From positions 1 to 64,000 of IMG/VR virus record IMGVR_UViG_3300048694_000674: a stretch of DNA of 64,000 nt; one strand, 5' to 3'. The notes under the pieces are model-generated. The model saw only the letters and a list, made by a program, of their open reading frames with translations, was not told where the DNA came from and made no database searches. Every line of letters starts with the position of its first letter. Position 1 is the stretch's first letter. This document shows, in pieces, positions 14,998 to 22,902 of the stretch. The stretch is from a virus. A program made the translations under genes and the position numbers.

Positions 14998-15803
14998 TTA
15001 AGTTTTTGTTAGCAGCGACTGTTTCTGTCTTTGCATTGACTGCATCGATTGGAGAAGTCAGCGCGAAGCCAAAGCAATCAGAACAACATGTTGTTGTTAA
15101 AAAGAAAAAGAAAGCTAAGAAGAAAGCCGTAAAGAAAGTTGTTGCACCAGTTGCAGCTGCAGTTGCTGCAGCTCCAGTGCTTTTATATGATGATGAAGTT
15201 CCTTCTGGTTTTCTCATGAACGATCAGATCAGAAGAAGCAAGCCAGAAACTATCGAACAGGTTATCGAACAAGCCGAAGAACCAGTAAAAACTACAAAGA
15301 CAAAAGTTGCATCAACTAAGTCAACAAAGACTAAAACAACCACAGTTGCTGTAAAAGAATCTCCTTCTTGCTGGATTTGCACCAACAAAGTAGTTGAGGA
15401 AGCAAAGAAGTGGGAAGGCAAAGATGCTCGTAGAAACAAGCAAGAACTAAAGTCGCTATTCGCTGAAAATTCAGTGCCACCAATTGATCCTACTCGTGTT
15501 CCATGGTGCGCTGCATTTGCGAATGCTATTCTGAATAGAATTGGTTATGAAACAACAAACAGCCTCCAAGCTCGTAGCTTCCTAGCATGGGGTCAGAAAA
15601 CTTGGAATCCAAGTGATGGTGATATTGTTGTGCTTGCCAGAGGAAGAAGTAAGTCAACTGGGCATGTTGGTTTCTTCCAGGGATATGAGACATGGAACGG
15701 TACTAAGTATGTAAAGGTACTTGGCGGTAATACAGACCATGGCGTACAGATTGGTTATTTTCCAGTAAACAGAGTATTAGGTTATAGAACTGCACACGCA
15801 TAA
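14994..15803 (+). CDS. Secreted endolysin (TIGR02594/CHAP-like fold)
   Basis: 269 aa. A signal peptide (about 1-24, ending EVSA|K) is followed by a Lys- and Ala-rich linker and a Thr/Lys-rich low-complexity segment to about residue 120. The C-terminal domain has VPWCAAFANAILNRIGYET, SFLAWGQKTWNPSDGDIVVLARG and STGHVGFFQGYE, the Cys and His of a CHAP/NlpC-like peptidoglycan hydrolase of the TIGR02594 type. The signal peptide implies export by the host Sec system rather than only by a holin. It overlaps rlpA; a holin candidate is encoded far away at 37690. Confidence 0.85.
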   Translation: MIKFLLAATVSVFALTASIGEVSAKPKQSEQHVVVKKKKKAKKKAVKKVVAPVAAAVAAAPVLLYDDEVPSGFLMNDQIRRSKPETIEQVIEQAEEPVKTTKTKVASTKSTKTKTTTVAVKESPSCWICTNKVVEEAKKWEGKDARRNKQELKSLFAENSVPPIDPTRVPWCAAFANAILNRIGYETTNSLQARSFLAWGQKTWNPSDGDIVVLARGRSKSTGHVGFFQGYETWNGTKYVKVLGGNTDHGVQIGYFPVNRVLGYRTAHA

Positions 15804-15822
15804 TTGACATCAAGGATTTGTT

Positions 15823-16386
15823 ATGATTGATAAAGAAGATAAAGTATCGAATATACCATCTATTGCAGATCATCACTACCTACTATTCTTTAAAGAGTTT
15901 GATGCATCTAATGCGAGCGAAGCTATTGAGTTTATAATCGCTCGCAATCTTATGAGTAAAAACACTCCCAAATTTATAAAGCTATTGATCAACTCTCCTG
16001 GTGGAGAAGTATCAGCTGCATTCTCATTGATTGATACAATGAAAGGATCGAGGATTCCGATCTATACGTATGGTCTTGGTGAGATTGCTAGTTGCGGACT
16101 TCTCACATTTATTGCTGGTGAGAAAGGTCATAGATATATAACGAGGAACACATCGATTCTTTCTCATCAGTATAGCTGGGGTTCATGGGGTAAGGAGCAT
16201 GAGCTTCATGCCAGAGTAAAAGAATTTGATAACACTCAAGCAAGAATGTTAGAGCACTACAAGAAGTGCACTGGTCTTTCTGAAAAAGATATTAAGAAAT
16301 ATTTGCTTCCACCAGAAGATGTTTGGTTGACTGCAAAAGAAGCTGTGAAGTTTGGCATTGCCGATGAAATTGTTGATTTTTATTGA
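15823..16386 (+). CDS. clpP: ClpP-like serine protease
   Basis: 187 aa. The ClpP/crotonase fold is clear: IKLLINSPGGEVSAAFSLIDTM, then YGLGEIASCGLLTFIAGE with nucleophile Ser90, TSILSHQYSWGSWG with His115, and PPEDVWLTAKEAVKFGIADEI with a candidate Asp166. In cellular ClpP the Ser is followed by Met (ASM); here it is ASC. Host ClpP pairs with ClpX or ClpA, and a phage copy might redirect degradation or process virion proteins. No Clp ATPase is encoded in the window. Confidence 0.85.
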   Translation: MIDKEDKVSNIPSIADHHYLLFFKEFDASNASEAIEFIIARNLMSKNTPKFIKLLINSPGGEVSAAFSLIDTMKGSRIPIYTYGLGEIASCGLLTFIAGEKGHRYITRNTSILSHQYSWGSWGKEHELHARVKEFDNTQARMLEHYKKCTGLSEKDIKKYLLPPEDVWLTAKEAVKFGIADEIVDFY

Positions 16387-16397
16387 GGAGAAAACAT

Positions 16398-17090
16398 ATG
16401 ATTATTAGATTTAGTGATGAAGAAGTTTTTGGTACTGACTCTCAGGAATATGAAATTCTTGTTGAAGCGGCAAATCAAGCAAAAGATGTCCCAGGAGCTG
16501 CTATTGAAATTGGAACAAGACGTGGTGGTTCCGCTAAGATGATCATGGATGCATTGCGTGGTGGTATTCCCAATCGCCCAATGTTTTGTATCGATCCGTA
16601 TGGTAATATTGAAATTGAATGTACTAATTTGAACATGACAATTCATAATCCTGATCGTGCGATCGAAGGCGATAAGATGTCTAAGGAAATCACATCACCA
16701 CAACGATTTGATTATGACAATACTATGCGTAACAGAATCATTCCTTCTTTATATTTCTATGGGTATCAGGCTGGCTTTGACTTCTCGTTCTTCTGTTTAG
16801 AGGATACAGAATTCTTCAAGCGTTACTCTGATGGTGTACCAACATACAATAATCAGAAGGAAATCGTCAATCAGTATGCGTTCGTATTCTTTGATGGTCC
16901 GCATGATAATGCAACACTTGATCTTGAGACAAAGTTCTTTTTAGAAAGAGCTCCTGTTGGTTCAGTATTTGTTTATGACGATATCTGGATGTATGATCAT
17001 GATATTATCGTCGAAGAAAAACTTTTTGCAGCTGGATTTGAGACTATCAAGAAGGGTGCCATCAAAGCGAGCTATAAAAAGGTTAGCTAA
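16398..17090 (+). CDS. Class I SAM-dependent methyltransferase-like protein
   Basis: 230 aa from ATG 16398, chosen because GAGGAG lies 7 bases upstream. The N-terminal motif AAIEIGTRRGGSAKMIMDALRG is a SAM-binding loop (G-T-R-x-G-G-S), with CIDPYGN as the next acidic strand and FVFFDGPHDNATLDLETKFFLERAPVGSVFVYDD as later strands. The layout resembles the Methyltransf_24/TylF group that methylates sugars, like the protein at 21200. Substrate unknown; a link to the heptose genes downstream is possible. Confidence 0.7.
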   Translation: MIIRFSDEEVFGTDSQEYEILVEAANQAKDVPGAAIEIGTRRGGSAKMIMDALRGGIPNRPMFCIDPYGNIEIECTNLNMTIHNPDRAIEGDKMSKEITSPQRFDYDNTMRNRIIPSLYFYGYQAGFDFSFFCLEDTEFFKRYSDGVPTYNNQKEIVNQYAFVFFDGPHDNATLDLETKFFLERAPVGSVFVYDDIWMYDHDIIVEEKLFAAGFETIKKGAIKASYKKVS

Positions 17091-17245
17091 TGTGGCGACT
17101 GTGGGCAAAAGCTCTTGGTGAAAAAGCAGGTTCTGATGATAGAGAAGCAGATAAAGTTGCTATCGTCAGAACCATTATAGTTTTATGTTACATTATAACA
17201 AATTTGTTCATTATAGCTGGTGTAATCAGGCATTGGAATGGTTGA
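17090..17245 (+). CDS. Small membrane protein, 51 aa
   Basis: MWRLWAKALGEKAGSDDREA is followed by a membrane span (AIVRTIIVLCYIITNLFIIAGVI) and a short tail. The ATG overlaps the methyltransferase stop (TAATG) and its end overlaps the next membrane gene by 8 bases. Function unknown. Confidence 0.6.
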   Translation: MWRLWAKALGEKAGSDDREADKVAIVRTIIVLCYIITNLFIIAGVIRHWNG

Positions 17246-17471
17246 TAATAAATATAACTGGGTTTGGTATTTTGAATGGATCTCAACCATCGTCCTATTG
17301 ATTGGTTGTACTCTCAATGCAATGAACATCTATCCTGCTAATATCTACTGGTGTCTTGCTGGCAACTTTGGATGGGCAGTTGTAGGTTTTGTCTGGAGAA
17401 AATGGTCATTGATAGTAATCCAAGCTGTTGTCACAGTAATATATCTCTACGGTATATACAACTCCTGGTAA
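17238..17471 (+). CDS. Small two- to three-span membrane protein
   Basis: 77 aa with hydrophobic segments FEWISTIVLLIGCTLNAM, IYWCLAGNFGWAVVGFVW and WSLIVIQAVVTVIYLYGI. The pattern is reminiscent of short membrane proteins in T4-like marine phages, with a distant look of PnuC-type permeases, but too short to be a transporter on its own. It overlaps the 51-aa membrane gene, so the two may form a pair. Confidence 0.6.
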   Translation: MVDNKYNWVWYFEWISTIVLLIGCTLNAMNIYPANIYWCLAGNFGWAVVGFVWRKWSLIVIQAVVTVIYLYGIYNSW

Positions 17472-17474
17472 AAA

Positions 17475-18155
17475 ATGATCAAAGTAAATTACGAGCATTT
17501 TTATGGATCTCAAGAAAGATACGATATCCAGCTCGTAAAGATGAAGCTTGATCAGAGTGTATTATCATCAGAAACAGAAGCACTAGAAAATGGCTGGCTA
17601 ATTCATAATAACGAATGGTATGCTTCGCGAAGTGTTCGTATAAAATTAGACGAATACAAAATGAGACATGAGTTACCAAACACCATAACATACCAGTTCA
17701 CAACATATGATCTAGAACCAATCAAAAAGATATATGAAGAGTATAAGGCATATAAAAAATTTGATGAAGACTTCGATATATTCTCAGATTCAGAAAGAGC
17801 TGTTTGGCTGATAGTAAAAGACGATGAAGTTCCTGTAGCATTCACCAAGTTTATCAGATACAATGATGGTATCGAAAGTCAATTTACTTGTTGGAATTAT
17901 CATAATCCAAAATTATCGATAGGCAAGAATATTGTTGATATGGAAGTCTGGTACGCATCGGCTTTGTTTTTAGATTACCTGTATATCGGTCAGGGATATG
18001 AGAAAGGTAGTATATACAAATCTCAATATCCAGGATTTCAGTGGTGGACTGGAACAGAATGGTCAACGAATAAAGCCAGATATAAAGAATTATGTTCTCG
18101 AGATTCAAATATAAATACAATACAAGATCTCTCAAAGACGTACAGCGATGCCTAA
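17475..18155 (+). CDS. Conserved-type phage protein, possibly acyltransferase-like
   Basis: 226 aa, soluble and rich in Tyr and Trp. The C-terminal part (LFLDYLYIGQGYEKGSIYKSQYPGFQWWTGTEWSTNKARYKELCSRDS) has a faint likeness to the C-terminal end of GNAT-fold aminoacyl-transferases, and a central segment (AVWLIVKDDEVPVAFTKFIRY) would fit a GNAT beta strand pair. This is weak evidence and no function is assigned. It overlaps the next gene by 8 bases. Confidence 0.55.
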   Translation: MIKVNYEHFYGSQERYDIQLVKMKLDQSVLSSETEALENGWLIHNNEWYASRSVRIKLDEYKMRHELPNTITYQFTTYDLEPIKKIYEEYKAYKKFDEDFDIFSDSERAVWLIVKDDEVPVAFTKFIRYNDGIESQFTCWNYHNPKLSIGKNIVDMEVWYASALFLDYLYIGQGYEKGSIYKSQYPGFQWWTGTEWSTNKARYKELCSRDSNINTIQDLSKTYSDA

Positions 18156-19356
18156 ATTTGGACAAAAACACAAACAATTGAGTGATAGTTCTCCTGAATT
18201 ACAGAAGATCAAGAACGATCCACGTTTCAAGGCACGCGTAGCTAAGATCAGCTCAACTCCAATCATTCGTGGAAAGTATGACATTCCATATCTCTGTGGA
18301 TATTCAGATGATGCAAAGAAAGTTTATTTCGATCGCCATTTAGATACCAATTTCAAAGGTCATGACCTGTCTAAGTTTCTTCGTATACATGAGCTGGCAG
18401 AAAAAGCTATCCTCGATATTTTTGGAATGAAGTATCAACAGGCTCATAAGTTCGCTTCGTATTTTGAGCGCAAAGCAGTTGAAGCTGCGGGTATTAATTG
18501 GGATGATTACTGCGATTACCTTCGTCCATTTATCAAAGACGTTTCGCACGAGAACATAAAGAAGTTTCCAAAAGATATAGATCTTACTCCATATCAGGAT
18601 GAGCATGATAAGAAAACTCTCAAGAATATTCAGAGTTCGCTGAAAGAATCTGTTTCTCTTATTGAAACAAAAATAAGTTTAGAGTATCATGACAAGTTAA
18701 ATCAAAAGCTATGGGATGGCGCAAAGATAAAACCAGAAGTAAGAGAAGTTCTTCTTAAATTTGGATATGCTTGGGCAGACTTTGCAAAGATAGACAGAAA
18801 CATAATTATGGATATCATCATGACTGGTGGTAATGCAAACTATAATTACACACCTAAGTCAGATATCGATGTTCATCTTGTCATTGATAGAAATGCATTA
18901 GGATCCAATAGAGAGTTTGTTGATGAGTATCTACAGGATAAAAAGGTCTTATGGACTCTTACCCATAAAATTAGTGTACTCGGATACTCGCTTGAACCCT
19001 ACGCACAGGATAATGGAGACAGATATCCAGCCAATCAGGGAGTCTATTCACTCCTCCGTAGTAGATGGATACAATACCCGAATCGCGGAAACTATAACTG
19101 GAAAGACGATCCAGGTCTCAAAAGGAAAGTCCTTTTCTATAAGCATCTAATTGATGAGATCATTAGAAACAAGATGGATGTTCAGTCAGTAAAAGATCTA
19201 AAGAATAAAATCAAAACGATGAGAGCTGCATCGATTGCAGCTGGTGGTGAATTTTCTTTTGAAAACTTGGTATTCAAAGAACTACGCAATCGTGGATATC
19301 TTGATAGAATAAATCGTTATGAACAAACTTTGAAAGACAAAGAACTCAGTTTGTGA
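18148..19356 (+). CDS. Nucleotidyltransferase-fold protein
   Basis: 402 aa. The centre (about residues 226-250) has MTGGNANYNYTPKSDIDVHLVID, a Pol-beta-type nucleotidyltransferase signature with the S-D-I-D metal motif and a preceding glycine-rich turn. The N-terminal half (about 1-150) holds a helical region with RIHELAEKAIL, which might bind metal. The C-terminus is basic and helical. Such domains transfer NMPs to tRNA, proteins or drugs, or act as toxins or antitoxins; the substrate here is unknown. It precedes the strong promoter at 19369. Confidence 0.65.
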   Translation: MPKFGQKHKQLSDSSPELQKIKNDPRFKARVAKISSTPIIRGKYDIPYLCGYSDDAKKVYFDRHLDTNFKGHDLSKFLRIHELAEKAILDIFGMKYQQAHKFASYFERKAVEAAGINWDDYCDYLRPFIKDVSHENIKKFPKDIDLTPYQDEHDKKTLKNIQSSLKESVSLIETKISLEYHDKLNQKLWDGAKIKPEVREVLLKFGYAWADFAKIDRNIIMDIIMTGGNANYNYTPKSDIDVHLVIDRNALGSNREFVDEYLQDKKVLWTLTHKISVLGYSLEPYAQDNGDRYPANQGVYSLLRSRWIQYPNRGNYNWKDDPGLKRKVLFYKHLIDEIIRNKMDVQSVKDLKNKIKTMRAASIAAGGEFSFENLVFKELRNRGYLDRINRYEQTLKDKELSL

Positions 19357-19368
19357 GAAATATTTTGC

Positions 19369-19397
19369 TTGACAAAAAACGCAAAAGAACGTATAAT
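19369..19397 (+). promoter_or_regulatory. Perfect sigma70-type promoter for the metabolic/heptose operon
   Basis: TTGACA (19369-19374), 17-base spacer, TATAAT (19392-19397): an exact match to consensus. The genes from 19410 to 25616 lie close together on the same strand with no evident terminator, so this is the probable main promoter of the heptose operon. Confidence 0.8.
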
Positions 19398-19409
19398 AAA
19401 AAAGTGTCA

Positions 19410-19502
19410 ATGATGCATGAGAAAACTCGTACGATATATAAGTTATATCGTGGAGGCAAATTAATCTACATAGGAGTGTTGAATAATGAATCTACTACAT
19501 AG
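19410..19502 (+). CDS. 30-aa peptide, likely remnant of a GIY-YIG gene
   Basis: Begins MMHEKTRTIYKLYRGGKLIY and continues IGVLNNESTT. IYKLY followed by LIYIG is the start of a GIY-YIG fold, but the frame stops after 30 codons, so no nuclease can be made. It is the first ORF after the consensus promoter and may act only as a leader ORF. Confidence 0.4.
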   Translation: MMHEKTRTIYKLYRGGKLIYIGVLNNESTT

Positions 19503-19602
19503 TGATCTTGAATTGATGGTTATCCATGATATGTGGATTAATGGATTTGATCCAACTATCCCAGCAGATGTCCAAGAATATTGGGAACAAAGACTATCAT
19601 GA
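19486..19602 (+). CDS. 38-aa peptide of unknown function
   Basis: Begins MNLLHSDLELMVIHDMWING and ends EYWEQRLS. It has a ribosome site (GGAG) 12 bases upstream, and its stop overlaps the glutaredoxin ATG (ATGA), which supports real translation and coupling. No family recognised. Confidence 0.5.
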   Translation: MNLLHSDLELMVIHDMWINGFDPTIPADVQEYWEQRLS

Positions 19603-19868
19603 ATCATGTAGTCATTTGGTCTAAGAAAGACTGTCCATATTGTACTCGTGCAAAGAGTGCGCTGAATGGACTAAATATACCGTTCGAAGAAAAAATGCTC
19701 GACCGAGACTTCACTAGAGAAATGCTTCTCGAATCATATCCAACAGCAAAGACTTTCCCTGTAATTGTGATTGATGGATTTTATATCGGTGGTTATACTC
19801 AGTTACAGCAAAAGCTAGACGAAGAATTCAAAGATACTCGCAGACTATTGAATGAAAACAATATCTAA
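19599..19868 (+). CDS. Glutaredoxin
   Basis: 89 aa from ATG 19599, which overlaps the upstream stop; a TTG 18 bases earlier is a less likely start. The active site is CPYC in WSKKDCPYCTRAKSAL. Later, TFPVIVIDGFYIGGYTQL contains the cis-Pro and the GGY glutathione-binding turn. It reduces disulfides with glutathione and could recycle the phage ribonucleotide reductase (nrdA at 7640), as in T4. Confidence 0.92.
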   Translation: MNHVVIWSKKDCPYCTRAKSALNGLNIPFEEKMLDRDFTREMLLESYPTAKTFPVIVIDGFYIGGYTQLQQKLDEEFKDTRRLLNENNI

Positions 19869-19885
19869 CATTATGGAGTTATATT

Positions 19886-20164
19886 ATGGGAAACTATCAA
19901 AGACAAGCAGTCATCAACGATCTAAAGCAAGCAGTATGTGAAGTTACCTTTATTAAGGTAAATGGCGAACGTCGAGTTATGAGATGTACTCTCGATTCTC
20001 GTTACATGCCACCTATGACTTTTGATCAGCAAAATCATTTAGAAGAACAGTATAAGAAGCCAGAGAACAAGGAAGTAATTGCTTGTTGGGATGTACAATC
20101 TGGTGGCTGGCGTTCATTCCGCGTAGATTCAATTCAGTATATGCAGGAAATAGACGGATACTAA
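19886..20164 (+). CDS. WYL_2 (DUF2693-like) small beta-barrel protein
   Basis: 92 aa. VCEVTFIKVNGERRVMRCTL near the start and ACWDVQSGGWRSFRVDSIQYMQ near the end match the DUF2693/WYL_2 pattern of T4-like phages, a small SH3-like barrel of unknown function. A TTATGG ribosome region precedes the ATG. Packed one base before the next gene. Confidence 0.7.
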   Translation: MGNYQRQAVINDLKQAVCEVTFIKVNGERRVMRCTLDSRYMPPMTFDQQNHLEEQYKKPENKEVIACWDVQSGGWRSFRVDSIQYMQEIDGY

Positions 20165-20165
20165 T

Positions 20166-20444
20166 ATGAAAAAGATTGTTATGGTTGATTGCATATCCCA
20201 ATTTCGTGTTAGATTTGCAATCGAAGTTGAAGATGATATTGCTCATGCATTGGATGAAGTTGTGTGTAACGAAGGTTACCTAACTGAATTTAATCAAGAA
20301 CATCTTGGATTAACTATATTTGATCATTATGAGATTACTGAGGAAGAATATCTCAAAATGTTCGATAAAGATAATGAGTATTTGAGTAACTGGACAAAAG
20401 AACAAAAATTACTTTGGATTAACAAAATACAGGAGAATGAATGA
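20166..20444 (+). CDS. Hypothetical acidic protein
   Basis: 92 aa, acidic, soluble. MKKIVMVDCISQFRVRFAIEVEDDIAHALDEVVCNEG suggests a beta-alpha start; the C-terminus is helical (EEYLKMFDKDNEYLSNWTKEQKLLWI). No family recognised. It lies in the operon between the WYL_2-like gene and the AdoMet-decarboxylase-like gene. Confidence 0.55.
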   Translation: MKKIVMVDCISQFRVRFAIEVEDDIAHALDEVVCNEGYLTEFNQEHLGLTIFDHYEITEEEYLKMFDKDNEYLSNWTKEQKLLWINKIQENE

Positions 20445-20445
20445 A

Positions 20446-20799
20446 ATGGCATACTGGGGTTATCATCTGATTCTTGACTGCGCTGGCTGTTCGCATGAAG
20501 CCATCACTAGCAATCATAACATCTATAATTTCACAAAGAAGTTGGTAAAAGACATCGATATGGTTGCTTATGGGGAACCACAAATTGTTGACTTTGGTTC
20601 TGGCAACAAGGCAGGTTATACTCTTGTTCAGTTAATCGAAACATCAAACATCTGTGCGCACTTTGTTAATGAGAATGATACAATGTATCTTGATGTGTTT
20701 AGTTGCAAGCCATTTGATGACAAGGTTGTTATTGGTCTTGTCAAAGAATACTTTGGTGCTACTTCAATTCGTCCATCTTACTTAACAAGACAGGCATAA
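20446..20799 (+). CDS. speD: S-adenosylmethionine decarboxylase-like protein (SpeD/SpeH type)
   Basis: 117 aa from ATG 20446 (AGGAG ends 10 bases upstream; an in-frame ATG at 20437 is too close to it). WGYHLILDCAGCS is the family N-terminus. LVQLIETSNICAHFVNENDTMYLDVFSCKPFD aligns with the ESHLTIHTWPE...DLFTC core of bacterial SpeH. The processing Ser, the His and the catalytic Cys are kept, but the cleavage pair Glu-Ser is Thr-Ser and the next His is Asn. The normal product, decarboxylated AdoMet, feeds spermidine synthesis. Self-cleavage in this variant is uncertain. Confidence 0.75.
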   Translation: MAYWGYHLILDCAGCSHEAITSNHNIYNFTKKLVKDIDMVAYGEPQIVDFGSGNKAGYTLVQLIETSNICAHFVNENDTMYLDVFSCKPFDDKVVIGLVKEYFGATSIRPSYLTRQA

Positions 20800-21203
20800 T
20801 GATAGTAGGATTTACTTGTGGTACTTTCGATCTTCTGCATCCAGGTCATATTGCGATGTTGAAAGATTGTAAATCTAACTGTGATAAATTGATTGTGGGG
20901 TTGCATACAGATCCTACAATCGATCGACCTGATACAAAGAACAAACCAATTCAAACTATGTTTGAGCGGTATATACAATTACAAGCAGTCAAGTATGTTG
21001 ACGAAATTATTCCTTATGATACAGAAGCTGATTTGTCTAATCTTCTTGGCGTTATAGATATCGATAGAAGATTTGTTGGTGAAGATCATATCAATGATAA
21101 ACTAACAGGACAATTAATTTGCGATCAGCGTGGTGTTGAAATTGTATTCAATGAACGATGCCATAACTGGAGCTCAACAGAATTAAGGAGTAGATTGAAA
21201 TGA
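20799..21203 (+). CDS. HxGH nucleotidyltransferase (heptose-phosphate adenylyl-/cytidylyltransferase-like)
   Basis: 134 aa. GFTCGTFDLLHPGHIAMLKDCKSNCDKLIVGLHTD carries the HxGH site of the RfaE2/TagD family; SSTELRSR near the C-terminus is the matching ISSTxIRxR-type motif. Members join a nucleotide to a sugar- or glycerol-phosphate: ADP-heptose (HldE C-terminal domain) or CDP-glycerol (TagD). Lying in one operon with GmhA-, GmhB- and HddA-like genes, it is the natural candidate for activating heptose-1-phosphate. Base specificity cannot be read. ATGA overlap with the next gene. Confidence 0.8.
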   Translation: MIVGFTCGTFDLLHPGHIAMLKDCKSNCDKLIVGLHTDPTIDRPDTKNKPIQTMFERYIQLQAVKYVDEIIPYDTEADLSNLLGVIDIDRRFVGEDHINDKLTGQLICDQRGVEIVFNERCHNWSSTELRSRLK

Positions 21204-21751
21204 ACGAGATCGATCTAACGATAAAAGGCGAAGCTAATGATCTTCCTGTAGCATATAAACTTGCACCAGCTGGACTTGCTATGGAGTTTGGTGTTGCTAA
21301 GGGATCTTCAATTAGAATTTTAGCAAATGCAAACAAAGATAGAACAATCTATGGGTTTGATTCTTTCGAAGGATTGCCTGAATCATGGAATGGTCTTGGT
21401 GTTGGACACTTTGCTTGCGATCTTCCAGAAGTTCCGAAGAATGTAACTCTTGTTCGTGGATTATTTGATGAAACTCTTCCTAAGTTTCTTGAGGAAAACG
21501 ATGAACAGGTAGCATTCATTCATATCGACTGTGATCTCTATTCATCAACTAAAACTATATTCGACAATGTAAAGAATAGAATGGTTGATGGATGTGTTAT
21601 TGTATTTGATGAGTTGCTTAACTATGGTGGCGAAACATGGAGACATCATGAATATAAAGCGTTTCAAGAGTTTTTAGAAGAAACAGGGTATCAGTATACT
21701 TGTATTGGAAAATGGGGAGCGCATCAGGCTGCGTTCAGAATCAATAAATGA
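21200..21751 (+). CDS. TylF-like SAM-dependent sugar O-methyltransferase
   Basis: 183 aa. GLAMEFGVAKGSSIRILANANKDRTIYGFDSFEGLPESW is the SAM-binding start of the TylF/MycF macrocin-O-methyltransferase family. VAFIHIDCDLYSSTKTIFDNVKNRMVDGCVIVFDELLNYGGE carries the metal- and substrate-binding acidic residues. The family methylates hydroxyls of sugars, so in this operon a methylated heptose is a plausible product. Overlaps the nucleotidyltransferase gene by 4 bases. Confidence 0.8.
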   Translation: MNEIDLTIKGEANDLPVAYKLAPAGLAMEFGVAKGSSIRILANANKDRTIYGFDSFEGLPESWNGLGVGHFACDLPEVPKNVTLVRGLFDETLPKFLEENDEQVAFIHIDCDLYSSTKTIFDNVKNRMVDGCVIVFDELLNYGGETWRHHEYKAFQEFLEETGYQYTCIGKWGAHQAAFRINK

Positions 21752-21760
21752 GGTAATATA

Positions 21761-22348
21761 ATGTCATTCGCTGATAAGTATTTTGAAGAAGTAGTAAACA
21801 TCGCAACTGATATAAACAAAGATAAGGTAGAAACACTTGTTAACACCCTCACAACAACTAGAGATATCACTGAAGGTCGCGTCTTCGTCCTTGGAGTTGG
21901 CGGTAGCGCTGGCAACGCCTCACACATGGTTAACGATTTACGCAAGCTCTGCGGAATCGAATCTTACGCGCCAACTGACAACGTATCGGAACTGTCTGCT
22001 CGAACAAACGACGAAGGCTTTGACACTGTCTTCGAAGAATATCTTAGAGTCAGTCGAATCAATTACAAAGACACGATCTTCATCCTCTCAGTAGGTGGTG
22101 GTGACGAAGAACGTAATGTATCTGTTGGTCTTATCAAGGCAATAAAATATGCTCGCGCTAAGGATGCAACTATCATTGGTATCGTTGGTAAGGAAGATGG
22201 ATATACAGCAAAAAATGCTGATGCTTGTGTAGTTGTTCCTCCAGTTGAACCTTCTCGTATTACACCACACTCGGAAGCATTCCAAGCAGTTGTTTGGCAT
22301 TGCATCGTTTCTCATCCTAACCTGCAGGTTAACAAAACCAAGTGGTAA
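21761..22348 (+). CDS. gmhA: Sedoheptulose-7-phosphate isomerase-like SIS protein (GmhA)
   Basis: 195 aa with one SIS domain. VFVLGVGGSAGNASHMVNDLRKL resembles the GmhA substrate loop (GGSAADAQH). FILSVGGGDEERNVSVGLIKAI is the second phosphosugar loop and ITPHSEAFQAVVWHCIV the C-terminal His helix. GmhA converts sedoheptulose-7-phosphate into D-glycero-D-manno-heptose-7-phosphate, the first committed step of nucleotide-heptose synthesis. The flanking nucleotidyltransferase, phosphatase and kinase genes support this specificity among SIS proteins. Confidence 0.82.
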   Translation: MSFADKYFEEVVNIATDINKDKVETLVNTLTTTRDITEGRVFVLGVGGSAGNASHMVNDLRKLCGIESYAPTDNVSELSARTNDEGFDTVFEEYLRVSRINYKDTIFILSVGGGDEERNVSVGLIKAIKYARAKDATIIGIVGKEDGYTAKNADACVVVPPVEPSRITPHSEAFQAVVWHCIVSHPNLQVNKTKW

Positions 22349-22902
22349 AAATACCATATCCTTATTATAATAACAGAGCTGTCTTTCTTGATAGAGATGG
22401 CGTCATTAATAAGCTCGTAAACCATGACGGTGTGTATACTGCGCCATGGTCCATAAATGAATTTGAAATCATCAGTGGTGCTGAATTAGCTATTGACGTT
22501 TTTAAAGAATCAGGGTATAATGTATTTGTAGTCACGAATCAACCTGATGTACATGATGGTAAGCTAGATATAAGAGATCTGGCTAATATGAATATCATCC
22601 TCAAAATGTTGGGAGTTGATAAGGTTCTTTGTTCTTTGGAACGTGGCTCAGCATGGTATAAGCCAAACAATGGAATGATTGAGACTCTTTGTAGAGAGCG
22701 AAAGATCGATCGTTCGAGCAGCTATATAATTGGGGATCGTTGGAAAGATATAGTTGCTGGTCATAAAAGCAGATTGATGACTATCTTTGTTGGTAAAGAA
22801 TATACAACACCCGAAAAATACAATCATATACAACCAGATTATATCGTTGACAATGTGTTGCATGCAGCAACATTAATTATGGAGCTAGAGAAGTATGACT
22901 AA
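22342..22902 (+). CDS. gmhB: Heptose-1,7-bisphosphate phosphatase-like HAD protein (GmhB)
   Basis: 186 aa from a GTG that overlaps the gmhA stop; no ATG precedes the catalytic motif. AVFLDRDGVINK is the HAD nucleophile motif with both Asp residues, VFVVTNQPDV is motif II, WYKPNNGMIETLCRERKID holds the motif III Lys, and YIIGDRWKDIVAGHKSRLMTIFVG is motif IV, as in GmhB. The usual Cys zinc cluster of GmhB is not evident. Predicted to remove the 7-phosphate of heptose-1,7-bisphosphate. Overlaps the transaldolase gene by 8 bases. Confidence 0.82.
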   Translation: MVKIPYPYYNNRAVFLDRDGVINKLVNHDGVYTAPWSINEFEIISGAELAIDVFKESGYNVFVVTNQPDVHDGKLDIRDLANMNIILKMLGVDKVLCSLERGSAWYKPNNGMIETLCRERKIDRSSSYIIGDRWKDIVAGHKSRLMTIFVGKEYTTPEKYNHIQPDYIVDNVLHAATLIMELEKYD

